Shown here in pieces: positions 1 to 9,855 of a DNA stretch of 64,000 nt. This DNA comes from Pinus tabuliformis. Lineage: Eukaryota > Streptophyta > Pinopsida > Pinales > Pinaceae. The DNA is taken from contig CM062816.1 in the NCBI GenBank assembly GCA_031772625.1, forward strand, positions 1,669,027,058 through 1,669,091,057, in the 5' to 3' direction. A model generated the notes under the pieces. That model saw only the letters and a program-made list of their open reading frames with translations. It was not told where the DNA came from and did no database searches. How positions within the stretch are numbered: position 1 is the first letter of the stretch; each line of letters opens with the position of its first letter. The position numbers and the translations under genes were made by a program.

Positions 1-917
1 TCTACCACTCACAACTATAAAGACAGAAGTGTTGCTGCTCCTAGCCTTCCACAACCTACAAGGTTGACACCACAATAGTTGGAGGAAAAAAGAGAAAAAG
101 GGCTTTGTTACAGTTGTGATAGCAAATACACTAAAGGTCATAAGTGTGCTGAGAAGAAATTATTTTACATAGATTGTGAAGCAGAGGAAGAAAAGGATCA
201 AGAAACGTCAAAAGAAGAGGATATACACCAAGAACCAACCCCAGAGAAATAAGAAATGAATCTGACCCTATGTTGTAATGCATTGGAACTTTATGGATAT
301 CATCCACCATCCATCACATCATCTTTAAGAGAATATTCTAAGGTTCAAGCAATGGAAGTCAAATCAAGCATCAATAACAAGTTCTCCAACTCTTAAGGAT
401 AACCTCACTTTGGCGCATAATCGAATGAAACAACATGCAGATCAACATTGAAGTGAAATAATTTTTGAGGTAGACGACTGGGTATTTTTACGACTACAAC
501 CATACAAACAAATGTCCCTCAAGCAATCTCAGAAGGATAATAAATTATCACCAAAGTACTATGGTCCATACAAGGTGTTGCAAAATATTTGTACTGTGGC
601 ATACAAATTGGATCTTCCTACATCTTCCCGAGTGCACCCCCTTTTCCATGTTTCGAGCTAAAGAAGGTTATAGGTAACAATTTCCCATTTCAAACAATAT
701 TGCCAGAACTTAACGAGGAAGGAAAAAACATATTGGAACCTGAAGCAATCACGAAAATAAGAACCCAACCGCTACGAAATCGATTAATTTTAGAGTATCA
801 CATCAAGTGGAAGAACTTAACTGCTGAAGGTTCTGCATGGGAGGATGAGAATTTTATACAGAAGCATCCAGAACTACTCAAGCATTGAGGAAAACACTTT
901 TTTGAAGGAGAAGGGAA
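1..917 (+). pseudogene. Ty3/gypsy chromovirus gag-integrase remnant with internal pol deletion
   Basis: Positions 1-250 read as the C-terminal part of a gag protein. A zinc knuckle of the form C-x2-C-x8-H-x-C (CYSC...GHKC) starts near 106, after one in-frame stop near 76. From about 408 to 888 the reading changes to the integrase C-terminal region: a [13 protein letters not shown]-like stretch, then [11 protein letters not shown], then a chromodomain (EYHIKWKN...AWEDE, about 795-885). Protease, reverse transcriptase, RNase H and the integrase core are all missing between about 375 and 405, so this is a large internal deletion. There is a frameshift near 655 and several stops. A chromodomain at the integrase C terminus marks the chromovirus branch, and the gag style is closest to the Tekay/Del type (family knowledge, not tested). 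The 5' part lies outside the window. Confidence 0.85.
904..917 (+). other. Polypurine tract of the chromovirus
   Basis: The purine run GAAGGAGAAGGGAA lies directly before the TG that opens the 3' LTR. This is where plus-strand DNA synthesis is primed in LTR retrotransposons. Confidence 0.8.
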
Positions 918-1273
918 TGTTAGATCCCTATACTACTAGTGTGGCCCCTTATTGTTATTAGTGAAACCCCCTTATTATATCGTTGTGCCAATGTAGTCCC
1001 CATATTGTTATTATTGTGCCCCACAGAAGCCCACTATTGTTATTGTTGTGTCCTTACAATATTATTTTTATGTAGGTTCTGATTATATTGTGAACCCTTA
1101 GAATCCTATATATAGAAAGGAGGTATTTTCATTCGTATCATCCAAGAATTGTTCATTTTTGTAATGTGAAGGAGGTTTCCCCCTTGAAGAGGCTAATTTT
1201 GAAGTCGTTGATCTATTTCTTCATCTATTCTTTGAGCTAGTTGCATAACAAAATATGTTAAATATGTCTAACA
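918..1273 (+). repeat. 3' LTR of the chromovirus (356 bp)
   Basis: It starts TGTTAG and ends CTAACA, a perfect 6-bp terminal inverted repeat, and follows the polypurine tract directly. A TATA-like stretch (CCTATATATAGAAAGG) lies near 1108-1123, which fits a short chromovirus LTR promoter. The 5' LTR is outside the window, so age and TSD cannot be judged. Confidence 0.85.
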
Positions 1274-1749
1274 TTATTCTATTCAAAATATCTTAGCTCG
1301 AGTGGTTTGGTGAACAATTTGTTTCCATAGTTGTCTGGGTTTAAGTCTCTGGAGACATGTTGTAATTGACCCATTGTGGCATTTATGAAATAGTTGTACT
1401 TTGTGTAATCTTGGAAATCGATGTTTCAAAGTTACCGATTCACCAAAAAATCTCATTCTTTTTATAATTTTTTTATTATTATCTAAGATTACTCTAATGA
1501 TTTCCTTCTCTTCTACATATCATACACACAAGCTTGTATATATATGAAATGTCTAAATTATAGCATATTACTCCTCACACAAATGACATATTTGAACTTC
1601 AACTAATCGATAAATCCTGTCATGAAATTTTTATTTGCATTATTTATATTAGCAAAAGATGCAATTTGAGCTTGGGCATAAATATCTTTTAAACATCATT
1701 ATTTCATAGGATTTTCTTTACTTCTTGTATTATGTCTGAGTTGGTTTAA
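1274..1749. other. AT-rich spacer without recognised features
   Basis: No coding or repeat signal was found here beyond AT-rich composition. It is probably the flank into which the chromovirus inserted. Confidence 0.4.
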
Positions 1750-2393
1750 TATTGTTTTCTTTGTCGATATGCTCTTTGTTATTCATCTTTTTGTTTTCTC
1801 TATTCTTCATGCCCCTCAATTGTCATTCCTTCTAACTTTTTTTTCAATAGCCACTTCATTATGCATTTTTGTATATTCTTTACTCTTGGCACTATTCAGT
1901 TGTCAATTGTTGTGTCCTTCTTTATCGATATGCTCTTTGATATTCTCTCTGGTAACCTTTTTGCATTTTATTTTTTTCTTCATATTTTATTTTCACTGTT
2001 CAATTGTCATTTATTGTGACTGTCTTTCTCAATCTACTCTTTTCTTCTCCCTTTGTTGTTGAATATCCTTAGTAAATACCATTTCTTGTGTCTTTCTCTA
2101 TCGACTTGCTCTTTGTTGTTCATTTATTTTTAGATGGATCTACATTAATGATTAAGATGTATCTCAACTCTTTTTTTCTCATTTTTATTTAATATCATAT
2201 CTAGGTTGATGATCATTATAACATAAAAGTAAATTCCCAACATCAATAATTTCTTTATGCATACACTGAAATCAATACATCCTTAGTTGTCATTTCTTGT
2301 GTCTTTCTCTATCAACTTGCTCTTTGTTGTTCATTTCTATTTAACATGGATCTAGACTAATGATTAAGATGGATCTAAGCTCTGTGTTATTCA
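1750..2393. repeat. Degenerate T-rich tandem repeat (host repeat, left part)
   Basis: Variants of TTGCTCTTTGTTGTTCATTT recur near 1766, 1925, 2107 and 2317. They are often preceded by TGTCTTTCTCTATCGACT and followed by ATGGATCTA...TTAAGATG. The last copy is broken at 2393 by the copia element and resumes at 11470 (ATTCATTTCTATTTAATATGGATCTAGG). The open frame over 1769-2062 is a by-product of the T-rich repeat. Confidence 0.6.
2389..2393. repeat. Target-site duplication ATTCA (left copy)
   Basis: ATTCA directly precedes the TGTTGG start of the left LTR and is repeated exactly at 11470-11474 after the right LTR. It proves a single insertion event for the whole 9.1-kb element. Confidence 0.95.
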
Positions 2394-3613
2394 TGTTGGA
2401 AATAATACTGAGAGGGGGGGTGAATCAGTATTAGCAAGTCAATAATTTTTCATTTCCATAATCAGATTCATATATGCTACTTCAGTTAATGGAACTCGCA
2501 TGTATACGCAACTGTGTTTAAGGCAACTAGCGTATATCCAACAAACTTAAGATTCAGTTAATTCATCATATGTTGATCTTTAATCAGTGCATCAGAACCA
2601 TACAAACAGTAGCTAGGTGCAGTAAAAACAGAACAAACAATCACACACATGAACACAATATATAAGGTGGAAACCCAATGTGGGTGAAAACCACCTCCTG
2701 CAATCGTCTCTATCTTTTTTTAATAATAAGAAACTTCTTTTTACAATTTTTGTACTGGTGCAAACTTATACCAGTACGCAGGCTTCTACCTGCAGAAGGA
2801 TATAAACTTCTCTCATTCTCCAGCTTCTCCTGGAAGGGAGCTACAAGCCCCTAGCTCTTGTACTAGCTGATATGTTTACTAGTACGTAGGTGCTAGCCTA
2901 CAGAAGGCTACAACCTTCTCTTTTCTTCCAGGGACCACGTTTCATAAATTGTCAAACTGGATCCATCAACAACATCATTCAATCATCAAATATATCTGCA
3001 TCAACCAATCTCCTATTGAACCAACCACAACTGAATCAATCAATCTCTTTGACAACCCTTCAATCTGATCTTTCAGATTGTTGTAACTAGAATACATTAA
3101 CCAGAACCCAAAACACTGCAACAGCAAACAGAAGCATCTAAAACATATTTTATAAGGTATACGCTACTTCCAAGTGTCGAACCTGCATGCATACGCCTTT
3201 TCTCAAGTCGAACCTGCGTGTAGATCTGCAAATCAAATTTAAGATGTATACGTTGTTTTGATAAGCAGAACCAACGTGTATGCGTGCCTTTTCTAAAGTG
3301 AACCTACTTACAGATCTATAAATGATGATTGAAACATTACAACAATTCCAGACTTCAGTTATACCCAAATCATCATATATATAGACTACAACATGCACCA
3401 GTTATTCAGATAAATGATCAAACCACATAAAGATACTTCACTTCAAGCCTTAAGATCTTGACCCATCATTAGATCTTATCCTTCATCAAGCGCTAAGGTT
3501 CATCCTTGGTTTAGATCCAGCTATGCACCATAACCCAATAACCTGTATACAAGATCTTGCTCTTCATCAGATATTCAATACTTGAGTACCTTGGCCTAAT
3601 GATCTTCCCCTCC

Positions 3614-3620
3614 TTTTATA
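3614..3620 (-). promoter_or_regulatory. TATA box in the copia-1 3' LTR
   Basis: The minus strand reads GACTATAAAAGGAGG here. Transcription would start about 25-30 bp to the left. The same site is at 11088-11094 in the 5' LTR. Confidence 0.7.
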
Positions 3621-3639
3621 GTCTTAGGCCTTACTCAAT

Positions 3640-3772
3640 ACCATGGACCAAAACCACTTAGGACCAATACCTTGGACCCAATACTTGGGGTCAATACCTC
3701 GGACTAGATACCTTGGACCAATACCATGGATCAAAATACCATGGACCAAATACCTTGGACCAAAACTTAGTT
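3640..3772 (-). repeat. Promoter-proximal array of 14-16 bp repeats in copia-1 U3
   Basis: About nine imperfect copies of TACCWTGGACCAAA lie head to tail, 20-150 bp upstream of the TATA box on the element's own strand. The same array is at 11113-11245 in the other LTR. The position suggests transcription-factor sites, as in other plant LTR enhancers, but this is inference. Confidence 0.7.
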
Positions 3773-3994
3773 TTCCAAGATATATGTGCCTTGCATTCTG
3801 TGAAAGTGCATGTGTACGTATACGCGACTTGTATATAGTGAACCTATGTGTATACGCGGCTTGGCCAATGGTGAACCTGCATATACCTTTCTTTCTTCAT
3901 TCTGATCTGAACTTTGTGTTGTTATCCTGCTAAACTGTGATCTGTCATCTGAGTGAGTTGCCATCAAGGACAACACCTGTGTATAATGCCAACA

Positions 3995-4926
3995 ATCTCC
4001 CCCTTTGGACTTGATGGCAACACCAAGTCACTCTCCCCCTTTGTCATCAAGGGCAAAGAGTCATGCTCCCCCTAAGTACCTGCTGAAATATATGATATGT
4101 TGAAATGTTGATTGAGCTCCTATGATCGATTCCATGCTCCCCTTGAGCACAAGCAAGGTTTGCAAAAAGATAATTTGACTCTATACATACATCACCAATG
4201 ATATTCCTATCACCAAAGACCCATACATACATCCATCTCCCAATCAAATGGGGATATAGAAAATTTGACTCATCCACCCAACCAAGTGGGGATATACAAT
4301 TATTTATACATGTCAAAACACAAACATTACATCATCCATCCCATGCATAGTGGGTTTACAAACTAGGTATTTTCATGACCTTTACATTAAAATATGTACA
4401 TGACTTATATAACAGAGACCAAATATCTTAAACAAGACCATGATAGTCATCAACAACTATCATTAGCAGCATCAATCAACATGTAGACCAGCAGCCATGT
4501 TCTCCCCCTGAACCTGTTCCACCTGAATCAAAAACAACTGTGAATCTGTACTAAGATCTTCTAAGATAATGCCAACAATGCATTATTAAAAGCATATGCT
4601 CCCCCTGAACCTGTGCCAGATGATCATTGTCAGATCTAATCATAATAGAAGAGCTATCAAGGCATCATTATCAATCAAATATACATCAAGTTATCAACCA
4701 CTTATGAGAGCCAACATATTTCCACATGTCATTCACAGAATGTAACCATCATCAAGTAGAGCAGATAATTCATTGAACCATATCAGACCCCTTTCTTCCT
4801 AAGTCTGGCTCACTGCTTTTCCTCAAACCAACATGTACGCGACTGTATCCACAGAAACCAACATATGTACACGACTACACTTCATGAAACTCGTGTATAA
4901 CCACCTTTCTCTGAAATGGATAGGAT
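3995..4926 (-). other. Copia-1 3' non-coding region with several polypurine tracts
   Basis: The principal polypurine tract is at 3995-4006 (minus strand AAAGGGGGAGAT), touching the LTR. Further GGGGGAG copies lie at 4033-4039, 4066-4072, 4502-4508 and 4599-4605, with a shorter one near 4136. Multiple PPT-like motifs downstream of pol are known from Sireviruses. Short TGTACGCGAC-like repeats (near 4832-4900) resemble those in the LTR. No ORF of note was found. Confidence 0.7.
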
Positions 4927-6480
4927 TTAATAGCAAGATGATGCATCAACTACTCCCAGCTTCTGTCTGAGATATTCAAATGTCTCTCTGGGCAATGGTT
5001 TGGTGAATATGTCAGCAACTTGTCCTTTGGAGGGAACATACTCCAATTTGACCTTTTGTTCAAGCACTTGTTCACGTAGAAAATGATATTTTATGGATAT
5101 GTGCTTGGTCTTGGAATGCATGACTGGATTCTTTGAAATACTGATGGCACTTGTATTATCACATAGAATGGAGATGGGTGGAGTACATGTGATCTGAATG
5201 TCTTGCAATGTTTACATCTTCCAAAGGAGTTGTGTGCAGCAAGATGCAGTAGCCACATATTCTGCTTCAGCTATAGATAATGCAATTGAACTTTGTTTCT
5301 TGCTGAACCAAGACACCAAACTAGAACCCATATAGAATGCACCACCACTAGTGCTTTTTCTGTCATCAATGCTTCCTGCCCAATCTACATCTGTATATGC
5401 ATGAAGTGTAATATATGTATTTCTAGGATACCATAAACCAAAATTCTGTGTTCCTTAAAGATATTTGAAAATCATTTTGACTGCCTGAAGGTGTGATTCC
5501 TTTGGATTTGCTTGGAATCTTCCAACTATTCCTACTGCATGCATGATGTCTGGTCAGGTACCTGTTAGATAAAGCAGACTACCAATCATGGATCTGTAAT
5601 TTGGTTGATGTACTGCTGTTGATTCATCATTTGAGCTGAGATTTCATCCTGTTACCATTGGGGTACATACTGGTTTAGAATCTTCCATGCCATATTTTTT
5701 CAAGATTTGTTTTAGATATGTGGTTTGTGACAGAAAAATACCATCTTTATTTTGTTGAACTTGGAGACCAAGAAAATATGTAAGCTCACCAAGCAGGGAC
5801 ATTTCAAATTCTTGCTGCGTTATCGAAGAAAAAATCCGACTCATGGCTTCTTCATTACTACCAAAAATGATATCATCAACATACACAACAAGTATTATCA
5901 ATTTATTATTGTCAATCTTAGTATATATATTGCTATCAACTGATCCCTTTGAAAAACCTTGTTGATGGAGATATTTGTCAAGACGGTAATACCAAGCCCT
6001 AGGCACTTGTTTTAGACCATAGAGAGCCTTTCTGAGTCTGCATACAATTTTTTCATCATTTCCAAGGATGAATCCATCTGGTTGCTCAATATAGACTTCT
6101 TCTTCTAAGTCTCCATTAAGAAAGGCAGATTTTACATCCATTTGGTATACTTTGTATTTCTGAAAACTAGAAAGAGTAAGGAAGATTCTTATGGCTTCAA
6201 GTCTAGCAACAGGTGCAAAAGTTTCTTCAAAATCTATACCTTCTTGTTGAGCATATCCTTTACAAGCAAGTCTAGCCTTGTTTCTAATAACTTCTCCATT
6301 TTCATTTAGCTTGTTTTTGAATATCCATTTAGTTCCTATGATATTCTTATCATGAGGTCTAGGAACTAATTCCCAAGTATTATTCTTTTCAATTTGCTCA
6401 AGTTCTTCATTCATGGCCTTGACCCAACATTCATCTTTTCATGCTTCATTTACATTTTGAGGTTCGGTGGAGGATAGCAA
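4927..6480 (-). pseudogene. Copia-1 reverse transcriptase and RNase H
   Basis: This is the RVT_2-type polymerase part of the gag-pol frame. It opens with [10 protein letters not shown] and ...[15 protein letters not shown], continues through [31 protein letters not shown] and [22 protein letters not shown], and reaches the catalytic YVDDIIFGS near 5870-5890. RNase H follows: TDVDWAGS, then AEAEYVA, then ILCDNTSAISISKNP, ending in VADIFTKPLP. Stops in the otherwise continuous frame occur near 6440, 5648, 5560, 5480 and 5210. Copies DNA from the element RNA and removes the RNA strand in the virus-like particle; not functional here. Confidence 0.9.
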
Positions 6481-7617
6481 TGCTAGATAGCTTGAAGCTT
6501 CTGTAATAGTTCTTCTTGTCTGCACACCTGCCTCTTTCTATCCCAAAATTTGAGTCTCTGGATGATTTTTTTGAACATACCTGGACGGAGTCTTTTCTTC
6601 TATCGTTATCTCTTCTTCTAGTGCTTCATTGGTTTCTTCTTCAAAATTAGTCTGATTTGATGTGGGAGGATAATACTCATCTTCTTCATAATCTTCGGTT
6701 TTTATTTGTTTTGGATTTTTGCATGCTTCATCAACCACAACATCAATACTTTCAATAATTTTCCCAAGTCTTTTATTATAACATTTATATCCTTTGCTTC
6801 GGGAAGAGTAACCAAGGAGAATACCTTCATCTGCTCTGGGTTCAAACTTACCAAGTTTTTCATCAGTCCTTTTGATGCAACATTTGCTTCCAAAAATTTT
6901 GAAGTATTTTACAGTAGGAGTTTTACCATACCAAAGTTCATGAGGAGTTTGAGTGTTGTTTACCTGAACATTTGCTTGATTAAGGATAGTGACAGCAGCA
7001 AATGCAACTTCACCCCAGAAGGTTGCAGGAGTTCTAGACTCATCTAGCATAGCACGAGCCATTTGTTGAACAGTTCTGTTCATCCATTCTACTACTCCAT
7101 TTTGTTGAGGAGTCCTTGCGGTGGAGAATTGCCTTTTTATTCCATGTTCTTCACAAAAGTCAAAGAATTCATCTACGGTAAATTCCCCTCCTCGATCAGA
7201 TCTGAGGCATTTTATTTTGCGATCTGATTCATTTTCAACCAAAGCTTTGAAGGCTTTGAAATTTTCAAATGCTTCATCTTTATGCTTTAGAAGTCCTATC
7301 CAACACATCCTGGAAAAATCATCAATGAATAATATAAATTATTCGTCTCCATGTGGTGACTTTTTCCTTGATGGTCCACATAAATCAGTATGAACAAGTT
7401 TAAGAGGCTTACTAGCCGATCCTTCCTTTTCAAGGAAGTGCAATCTGGTTTGCTTACCAAATTGACATGATTTTCATATTGTATTTTTTGGAATGGTGAT
7501 ATTAGGAAGATCACGAATAACCTGGAATCTGCATGCTTTTCTTATTTGAGAGAAGCTTAGATGCCCCAATCTTCTGTGCCATAGCAAGTGTTCATCATTT
7601 TTGCTTAGATAGCACTG
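6481..7617 (-). pseudogene. Copia-1 GAG-pre-integrase and integrase
   Basis: The frame begins with the HHCC zinc region (LLWHRRLGHLS). Its first Cys of the C-x2-C pair is now a TGA codon near 7471 (TGA where a CKSC motif is expected). The core follows, with a stop near 7340, then LFIDDFSRMCW, SDRGGEF and TPQQNGVVE, so the D-D-E residues are present. The C-terminal part runs to about 6538 through GYKCYNKR and a very acidic stretch. Inserts element cDNA into the chromosome. Two stops disable it. Confidence 0.9.
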
Positions 7618-7965
7618 TTATTTTCCTCCCTTGAGTATGTATAAGTTGTTTGGAGTTCTTATACCTTTGATCACAGTTTCTCCTGTATCAAGCTCACGAA
7701 CAACACATCCATTTGATTGAAATACTACTTCATTTCCTTGATCACACATTTGACTGACACTCAACAAGTTATGCTTTAGACCATCAACATACATAACATT
7801 CCCAGCTTTAACTTTTTCTTTTAAGAGAATAGAGCCTTTACCTTTTATGACAGCAAGAGTGTCATTTCCAAATGAGACCTTCTTTTCCTTTTCTAAGGCA
7901 TTATATGATTGAAGTTTTTCTTTGTCACCTGTCATGTGTTTTGAGCATCCACTGTCGATGTACCA
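7618..7965 (-). pseudogene. Copia-1 aspartic protease
   Basis: The frame reads WYIDSGCSKHMTGDKEKL, with catalytic D-S-G, then ends ...RTPNNLYILKGGK. A TAG stop sits just before the protease start (EN*WYIDSG near 7967) and another at 7618. Such a protease cuts the gag-pol polyprotein during particle maturation. It is in the same frame as gag and integrase. Confidence 0.88.
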
Positions 7966-9795
7966 CTAATTTTCTTGTCCTTCTGCATACAAGGCTATAC
8001 CACATCTTTTTGTTTGCAGTTCTTTCTTTCTCCATATTTTGGGACTTAATGAAGTTTGCTCCTTCTGAGATGTTTGCCGAAATTTACTCTTGCATTCAAA
8101 TTCTTCATGACCGAAGTTGTTGCAGATAGAGCATTCAATTTCATTTTCAAGAAGAGAAAATTTATTGTAGGACCTTTTCATGATCCCTATCACATTCCTT
8201 TGATTTTGTGCTTCTCTAGTCATGATGGTCTTGTAAGCAACATATTGATCAGCTTTGTGTCCAAATTTATGACATGAAAAACATTGGCCATTAAAGAAGT
8301 TCCTGCGATTATCGAATCTACTGACCTGGTGATTGTAGTTTCTATTGATATCCATTCTTGAAGCAAATTGAGTATGATTTACCTGAGGTTGGTTGTAGCT
8401 TCTGTTCATCCTTGAAGTAAATTGAGTTTGATTTACCTGGTGATCTGCTTTATGCCTTTGCTGACGATTGTCTAACTGTTCACTACTCTTTGCTGCATCA
8501 AGATAGTTTTTAGTGGAGGTTGATGGCTTCTGTGCTTGAGATGCTTCTTCAATATATCCAAGACCTGTCTTTAACATAGGAGAACGCTGCACTTTGATAA
8601 TTTCATTTAAGGTTTCTGATCCTTTAGCAAATCTAAGATTGAGAGCTTTTGTTTTCTCAATATCCTTTCTCAGACCCACAATTTCACATTCTAGTTTTTC
8701 ATTGTGTTTTACTCTTTCAGCAAGTTGGAATGTCAAAGTATCTGTAATCATATTCTTTTCTTATAAACAGATTTTGAGTTTAGAGATTTCTTCATAAAGG
8801 TCATCTTCATCTAAAGCATCCAAGAAATCATCATCTTCAAAAGCCATTAGAAGTCTATAGTCATTACTATTTCCATCTTCGTCACTAATTGATAGACCAT
8901 CGCTATCTTCATGCATATAGTAGCTCTTCTTACTTACAATTTGTTTTCTATTCCATTTTGCAGATTCCTTACCTTTATCAAACTTATCTTTATGGGGACA
9001 TTTGGCAGCATAATGACCAACTCTTCCACAAGCAAAACATTTGAAAGGTAGTTTACCTCTGAATCTTCCGGAACCCCGTTGAACGTTCTTGACAAAGTTT
9101 GCTTCTTCTTGTCCTTCTGAAATATGTCCTAATTCATTGAGTTCTTCTTTTCTCGATGCTTTAAGTGTGGCTTCTCTCATATCTGATGGACCTCCTTTTC
9201 TCATCTCGAAAGCAGTTAAAATTTCGTGCATCTGTGTCATAGTAATAGTCTGAAGATCCTGCTTCTCTTCTATGGTAGATACTTTTGATTCAAACTTAGC
9301 AAACAAGTATCTTAAAACCTTTTCAACTAAAGTAACTTCTTTTATCTCTTCACCCAAATTCTTCATGCAATTAACAATCTCATCTATACGTAAGAAGTAA
9401 CTAGCTATACTTTCATCATTGTGCATTTTGAGAGTTTCATATTGAATTCTGAGAGTTTGCAGTTTTGCACGTTTTACCTGAGAGTCTCCTTCATAGCTTA
9501 GAACGATTTTGTCCCATATTTATATGGCGGATTTTAGCTGCATAACTTTGACAAATTCTGATTGTGACAGACTTCCCAATAATGTATTGGCAACCTTGGC
9601 ATTTATTTCATATTGCTTTTTACCTGCCGCATATGTAGGAATTGCTGATGGAAATGTATATCCTCCTTCCACGATTTCCCAGACATCTGTTCCAAGAGAT
9701 TGAAGATAGGTTGTGGTTCTTACCTTCCAATAAACGAAGTTGCTTCCATCAAAGATTGGTGGTCTGATGGATCCCTCTCTTTCTTGATTACTCAT
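7966..9795 (-). pseudogene. Copia-1 gag (nucleocapsid polyprotein)
   Basis: The start at 9795 (MSNQEREGSIRPPIFDGSNF) lies 43 bp inside the PBS. The first 220 residues match the UBN2-type gag of plant copia elements (YWKVRTTTYLQS...; AKFESKVSTIEE). A zinc knuckle CFACGRVGHYAAKC lies near 8995-9035. After a stop at 8761 the same frame goes on with a coiled-coil-like stretch (KLECEIVGLRKDIEKTK), repeats of QVN(H/Q)TQF(A/T)SRM, and two more Cys/His boxes (CFSCHKFGHKADQY, final Cys lost; CSICNNFGHEEFEC). Stops occur at 9520, 8761 and 7966. Three Cys/His boxes are more than the usual one. Confidence 0.85.
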
Positions 9796-9837
9796 GATGA
9801 TGGATCTTCCTTCAAGCGATAAAGCTTCTTCTGAAGG

Positions 9838-9853
9838 ACCTGCTCTGATTCCA
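9838..9853 (-). other. Primer-binding site of copia-1
   Basis: On the minus strand, two bases after the LTR end, the sequence reads TGGAATCAGAGCAGGT. It differs by one base from the initiator-Met tRNA complement TGGTATCAGAGC used by most plant copia elements. Confidence 0.85.
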
Positions 9854-9855
9854 AT

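Larger units (their letters stand above)
2394..3994 (-). repeat. 3' LTR of copia-1 (1,601 bp)
   Basis: Bounded by TGTTGG and CCAACA on the plus strand. It is nearly identical along its length to 9856-11469. Reading along the element (minus strand), it holds a U3 with short repeats, a TATA box at 3614-3620, and an R/U5 region ending at 2394. Confidence 0.93.

Noticed and set aside
1769-2062. Open frame of 97 codons rich in Leu, Phe and Ser, membrane-like
   Set aside because: It lies in a T-rich degenerate repeat, which produces hydrophobic frames by composition. No homology, no conserved start context.
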